DNA of 64,000 bases from Bacteriovoracaceae bacterium. Its GTDB lineage: Bacteria > Bdellovibrionota > Bacteriovoracia > Bacteriovoracales > Bacteriovoracaceae. The DNA is taken from the NCBI GenBank assembly GCA_947450475.1, contig CANFVK010000003.1, forward strand, positions 1 through 64,000, written 5' to 3'. The translations under genes were made by a program, and so were the position numbers. Positions 62,284 through 64,000 of this stretch are shown in pieces; the stretch's first letter is position 1, and each line of letters starts with the position of its first letter. The notes beneath the pieces were generated by a model that saw only the letters and a program-made list of their open reading frames with translations, was not told where the DNA came from and searched no databases.

Positions 62284-63225
62284 ATGACAAAAATTCATTT
62301 CCTTATCATCTTTTTTTTCGCCTTACTCTTTAGTAATGCACACTCCACTATTTTCTATTACAAAACCAAAGAAGGAGATCGGATTGAAAATATTTTCAAA
62401 GCCTATTTCCAAACAAATTACTCAGGCAATGAGATCGTTGAATATGATATCGATTCAAAAAAATTTGCCGAGGACTTAAAGTTAGTTAATCCTCAAGTGG
62501 CGGATTGGCAAAATATCAAGTCAGGCACAGTTGTTCTTATCCCGAGCATTAACTTAAAAAAGCCAAAACTCTCTATGGGTTTTTATTATACGGCTTCGCA
62601 GGGAAATTTTAAGGAAATCTTAACTGAAACTTCCTCCGTTGCAAAATCATCCCAAGTATCACCAGTAACTTTTGGTGCAATGTCGCAATTTCAACTAACG
62701 GGATCTAATTTTGTTATTCCAGCCTCAGTTTATTTTGCAACATTGAATTCAGGAACATTAACCCTCACAGGCGAAACAGAACAAAGAAAAATCTCAATTC
62801 CCAATGAATATGGTGCCACTCTTTATACCCAATACTCTATACCCTACTCGCAATTTTCTCCATATGCAGGATTAGACTATGAGAAATTAACCACTTTTAA
62901 TATGGTAGAGATTCAAAATGCTGAACCCGTAGCCTTTCGACAAAATTCTTTTATTTATCTAACGGCCGGTGCGGGATACAACCTCAAACTTACCAGGTAT
63001 CGCATTTATTTAAAGGCTTCAGTTTCAAAAACTCTTTACAGTTCGTCTTCCACGTTAAAAACTTCTGATGAATTCAATGGCTACCGAGAGCTATTGTATT
63101 TTAATATAAAAAAACACAACTCACCTTATGTGTTTCATGCCTTCTATAAACACCACAATTTAACTGGGCCTACCAAGTTAACTATTGATCGGTTTGGAAT
63201 TGGTTTAGGATATTTTATCTTTTAA
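62284..63225 (+). CDS. secreted protein with LysM-like domain and probable outer-membrane barrel
   Basis: A 313-residue exported protein (signal peptide about 1-22, FLIIFFFALLFSNAHS). Residues about 26-95 (TKEGDRIENIFKAYFQ ... LKLVNPQVADWQNIKSGTVVLIPS) follow the LysM pattern, so the protein may contact peptidoglycan. From about 95 the alternating hydrophobic strands (SMGFYYTASQGNFKEIL; LYTQYSIPYSQFSPYAGLDYE; YLTAGAGYNLKLTRYRIYLKASV) end in aromatic FGIGLGYFIF, typical of an outer-membrane beta barrel. It begins 62 bases after the S74 lipoprotein on the same strand and is a likely partner or anchor. Its stop overlaps the convergent DUF3419 gene by four bases. Confidence 0.6.
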   Translation: MTKIHFLIIFFFALLFSNAHSTIFYYKTKEGDRIENIFKAYFQTNYSGNEIVEYDIDSKKFAEDLKLVNPQVADWQNIKSGTVVLIPSINLKKPKLSMGFYYTASQGNFKEILTETSSVAKSSQVSPVTFGAMSQFQLTGSNFVIPASVYFATLNSGTLTLTGETEQRKISIPNEYGATLYTQYSIPYSQFSPYAGLDYEKLTTFNMVEIQNAEPVAFRQNSFIYLTAGAGYNLKLTRYRIYLKASVSKTLYSSSSTLKTSDEFNGYRELLYFNIKKHNSPYVFHAFYKHHNLTGPTKLTIDRFGIGLGYFIF

Positions 63226-64000
63226 TCATTAATTTTGGGATCAAATTGATAAATTTTTATGTCGTACATTTGAACTTTTTCAATTTTAATTAACTCATGA
63301 AATTCGCTGCTAATATCAATAAAATCATCTAAGTTGCAATCTGGTTTTCTTAGGTAATATCGGTTAACGATAATTGCTCCTGGATTTAATCCAGGTTTTA
63401 TCATTTGCATGAAATTAGTTTCTAGATTTCCTTTAAAATAAGACGGAACATCACTGAGTGATAAAAAATCATATTGAACTAAACCTTTAGAAAGAAATGA
63501 AATAAAATCTTCACTCACAAATTCAATATGCGTTTTACTGGCGGCTATGGTTTTGTGAATAATTGAGCGCGCCTCAATGGGATATCCTGCTTCGTTTTTA
63601 ATCATACCAAAAAAGCAAAGTTGTAAAAAAAAACTTTCCTTAGCTATATTATTTAAAAAAAGATTTTCAAAAGCATTAAAATAGTAGCGATAATGAGTCT
63701 GAGAATAATTTTTTTCAATAAAATCTCCTTTATAAAGAAGAGCATTAAAAAGAGTCCTATTTCCTAGTAAAAATAAAACTAACTTCCACCTAAAAAGTGG
63801 GAATTGATCACGATAATAAATTCGCTGCTGTTCTAAATTATTGAAAGAAAAAATATGATCAAAGTCAGAACCTAAAATAATTCGATTAACTTTTGCTAAA
63901 GTTTGAAACGTCTTTTCCCATTTACCGAGATAAAGCAGTGATGAAAAATTGATTTTTTCAAAAATATGAGAAAAATATCTTTTTACTTGATTATCTAAAT
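63222..64000 (-). CDS. DUF3419/BtaA-like protein, 5' end outside window
   Basis: The minus-strand frame is open from 63222 to the window edge and codes throughout. A first in-window ATG at 63605 is internal, because the codons before it read as real protein: LYLGKWEKTFQTL, VNRIILGSDFDHIFSFN, LEQQRIYYRDQFPLFRWKLV and KESFFLQLCFFGMIKNEAG. The visible 259 residues look like the DUF3419 family (BtaA, SAM:diacylglycerol 3-amino-3-carboxypropyltransferase) with LSDVPSYF near the active region and PGAIIVNRYYLRKP. BtaA makes the betaine-lipid precursor used when phosphate is scarce. Assignment is by pattern only. The N-terminus is not in view. Confidence 0.6.
   Translation of the reverse strand, partial: LDNQVKRYFSHIFEKINFSSLLYLGKWEKTFQTLAKVNRIILGSDFDHIFSFNNLEQQRIYYRDQFPLFRWKLVLFLLGNRTLFNALLYKGDFIEKNYSQTHYRYYFNAFENLFLNNIAKESFFLQLCFFGMIKNEAGYPIEARSIIHKTIAASKTHIEFVSEDFISFLSKGLVQYDFLSLSDVPSYFKGNLETNFMQMIKPGLNPGAIIVNRYYLRKPDCNLDDFIDISSEFHELIKIEKVQMYDIKIYQFDPKIND

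Noticed and set aside
1..64000. CRISPR arrays, insertion sequences, prophage, tRNA or rRNA
   Set aside because: No direct-repeat arrays, transposases, phage morphogenesis clusters, tRNA cloverleaf or rRNA stretches were recognised by eye; the lone S74 domain is not enough to call a prophage.

Overview
This is an A+T-rich bacterial chromosome segment, densely packed and mostly without large gaps. I see no rRNA, tRNA, CRISPR array, insertion sequence or prophage. The gene content points to a Gram-negative deltaproteobacterium-like bacterium, most plausibly a Bdellovibrio/Bacteriovorax-type organism (Bdellovibrionota). The grounds are a flagellin, a TolQ/TolR pair followed by an AgmX/PglI-type TonB-like protein, many secreted or lipoprotein enzymes of unknown role, a GLUG-repeat lipoprotein, a phage-tail-like S74 lipoprotein, and a PuuD-like membrane protein next to a cytochrome c. 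The taxon is an inference from these families and from the low G+C look; no marker gene settles it.

Layout. 1-730: 3' end of a flagellin gene with its terminator. 0.8-6.1 kb: secreted or envelope proteins (HNH nuclease-like, papain-like lipoprotein, DUF4337), an aminotransferase, and a secreted protein preceded by a decayed partial copy of itself. 6.3-8.6 kb: TolQ-TolR-AgmX energy-transduction operon. 8.6-14.3 kb: minus-strand genes dominated by RNA and translation functions (EVE protein, HNH protein, DEAD helicase, stand-alone RlmK, YecM, PrfC). 14.4-18.9 kb: 5'-nucleotidase, a second papain-like secreted protein, and a lemA-TPM-TPM operon. 18.9-25.3 kb: U32 protein, RluE, an MFS-like transporter, small secreted proteins, DTW enzyme, PlsC. 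25.3-34.9 kb: large secreted protein, DedA, KamA, K+ channel with CNBD, HtpX, FabK-like enzyme, a degenerate HD-GYP protein, MnmD. 34.9-42.7 kb: lipoproteins, Xer-type recombinase with an inverted repeat at its stop codon, a two-receiver protein, PuuD-like protein plus cytochrome c, RibB, YiiX-like lipoprotein. 42.8-47.7 kb: asd divergent from lysC-dapB-dapA-dapD, covering aspartate to the succinylated diaminopimelate precursor. 47.8-54.4 kb: acyl desaturase, KimA-like transporter, then nrdB-nrdA behind a long leader carrying putative NrdR boxes and an (AC)8 tract. 54.5-64 kb: GLUG lipoprotein, nitroreductase, S74-domain fibre-like lipoprotein followed by a LysM/beta-barrel protein, and a partial DUF3419 (BtaA-like) gene cut by the window edge.

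Themes. (i) Lysine/diaminopimelate synthesis is a tight operon with 1-4 bp overlaps. (ii) Several 23S rRNA or tRNA modification enzymes are scattered here (RlmK, RluE, U32/RlhA-like, DTW, MnmD). (iii) Several exported enzymes share papain-like C/H/D-N signatures (two of a CW-type family, one YiiX type). (iv) Surface structures at the right end combine a lipid-anchored, S74-terminated fibre with a beta-barrel partner. I did not find one clear new multi-gene system. The best leads are the CW-type secreted protein family, the S74 fibre/barrel pair, the split PuuD/cytochrome module, the inverted repeat beside the recombinase and the NrdR-box leader.
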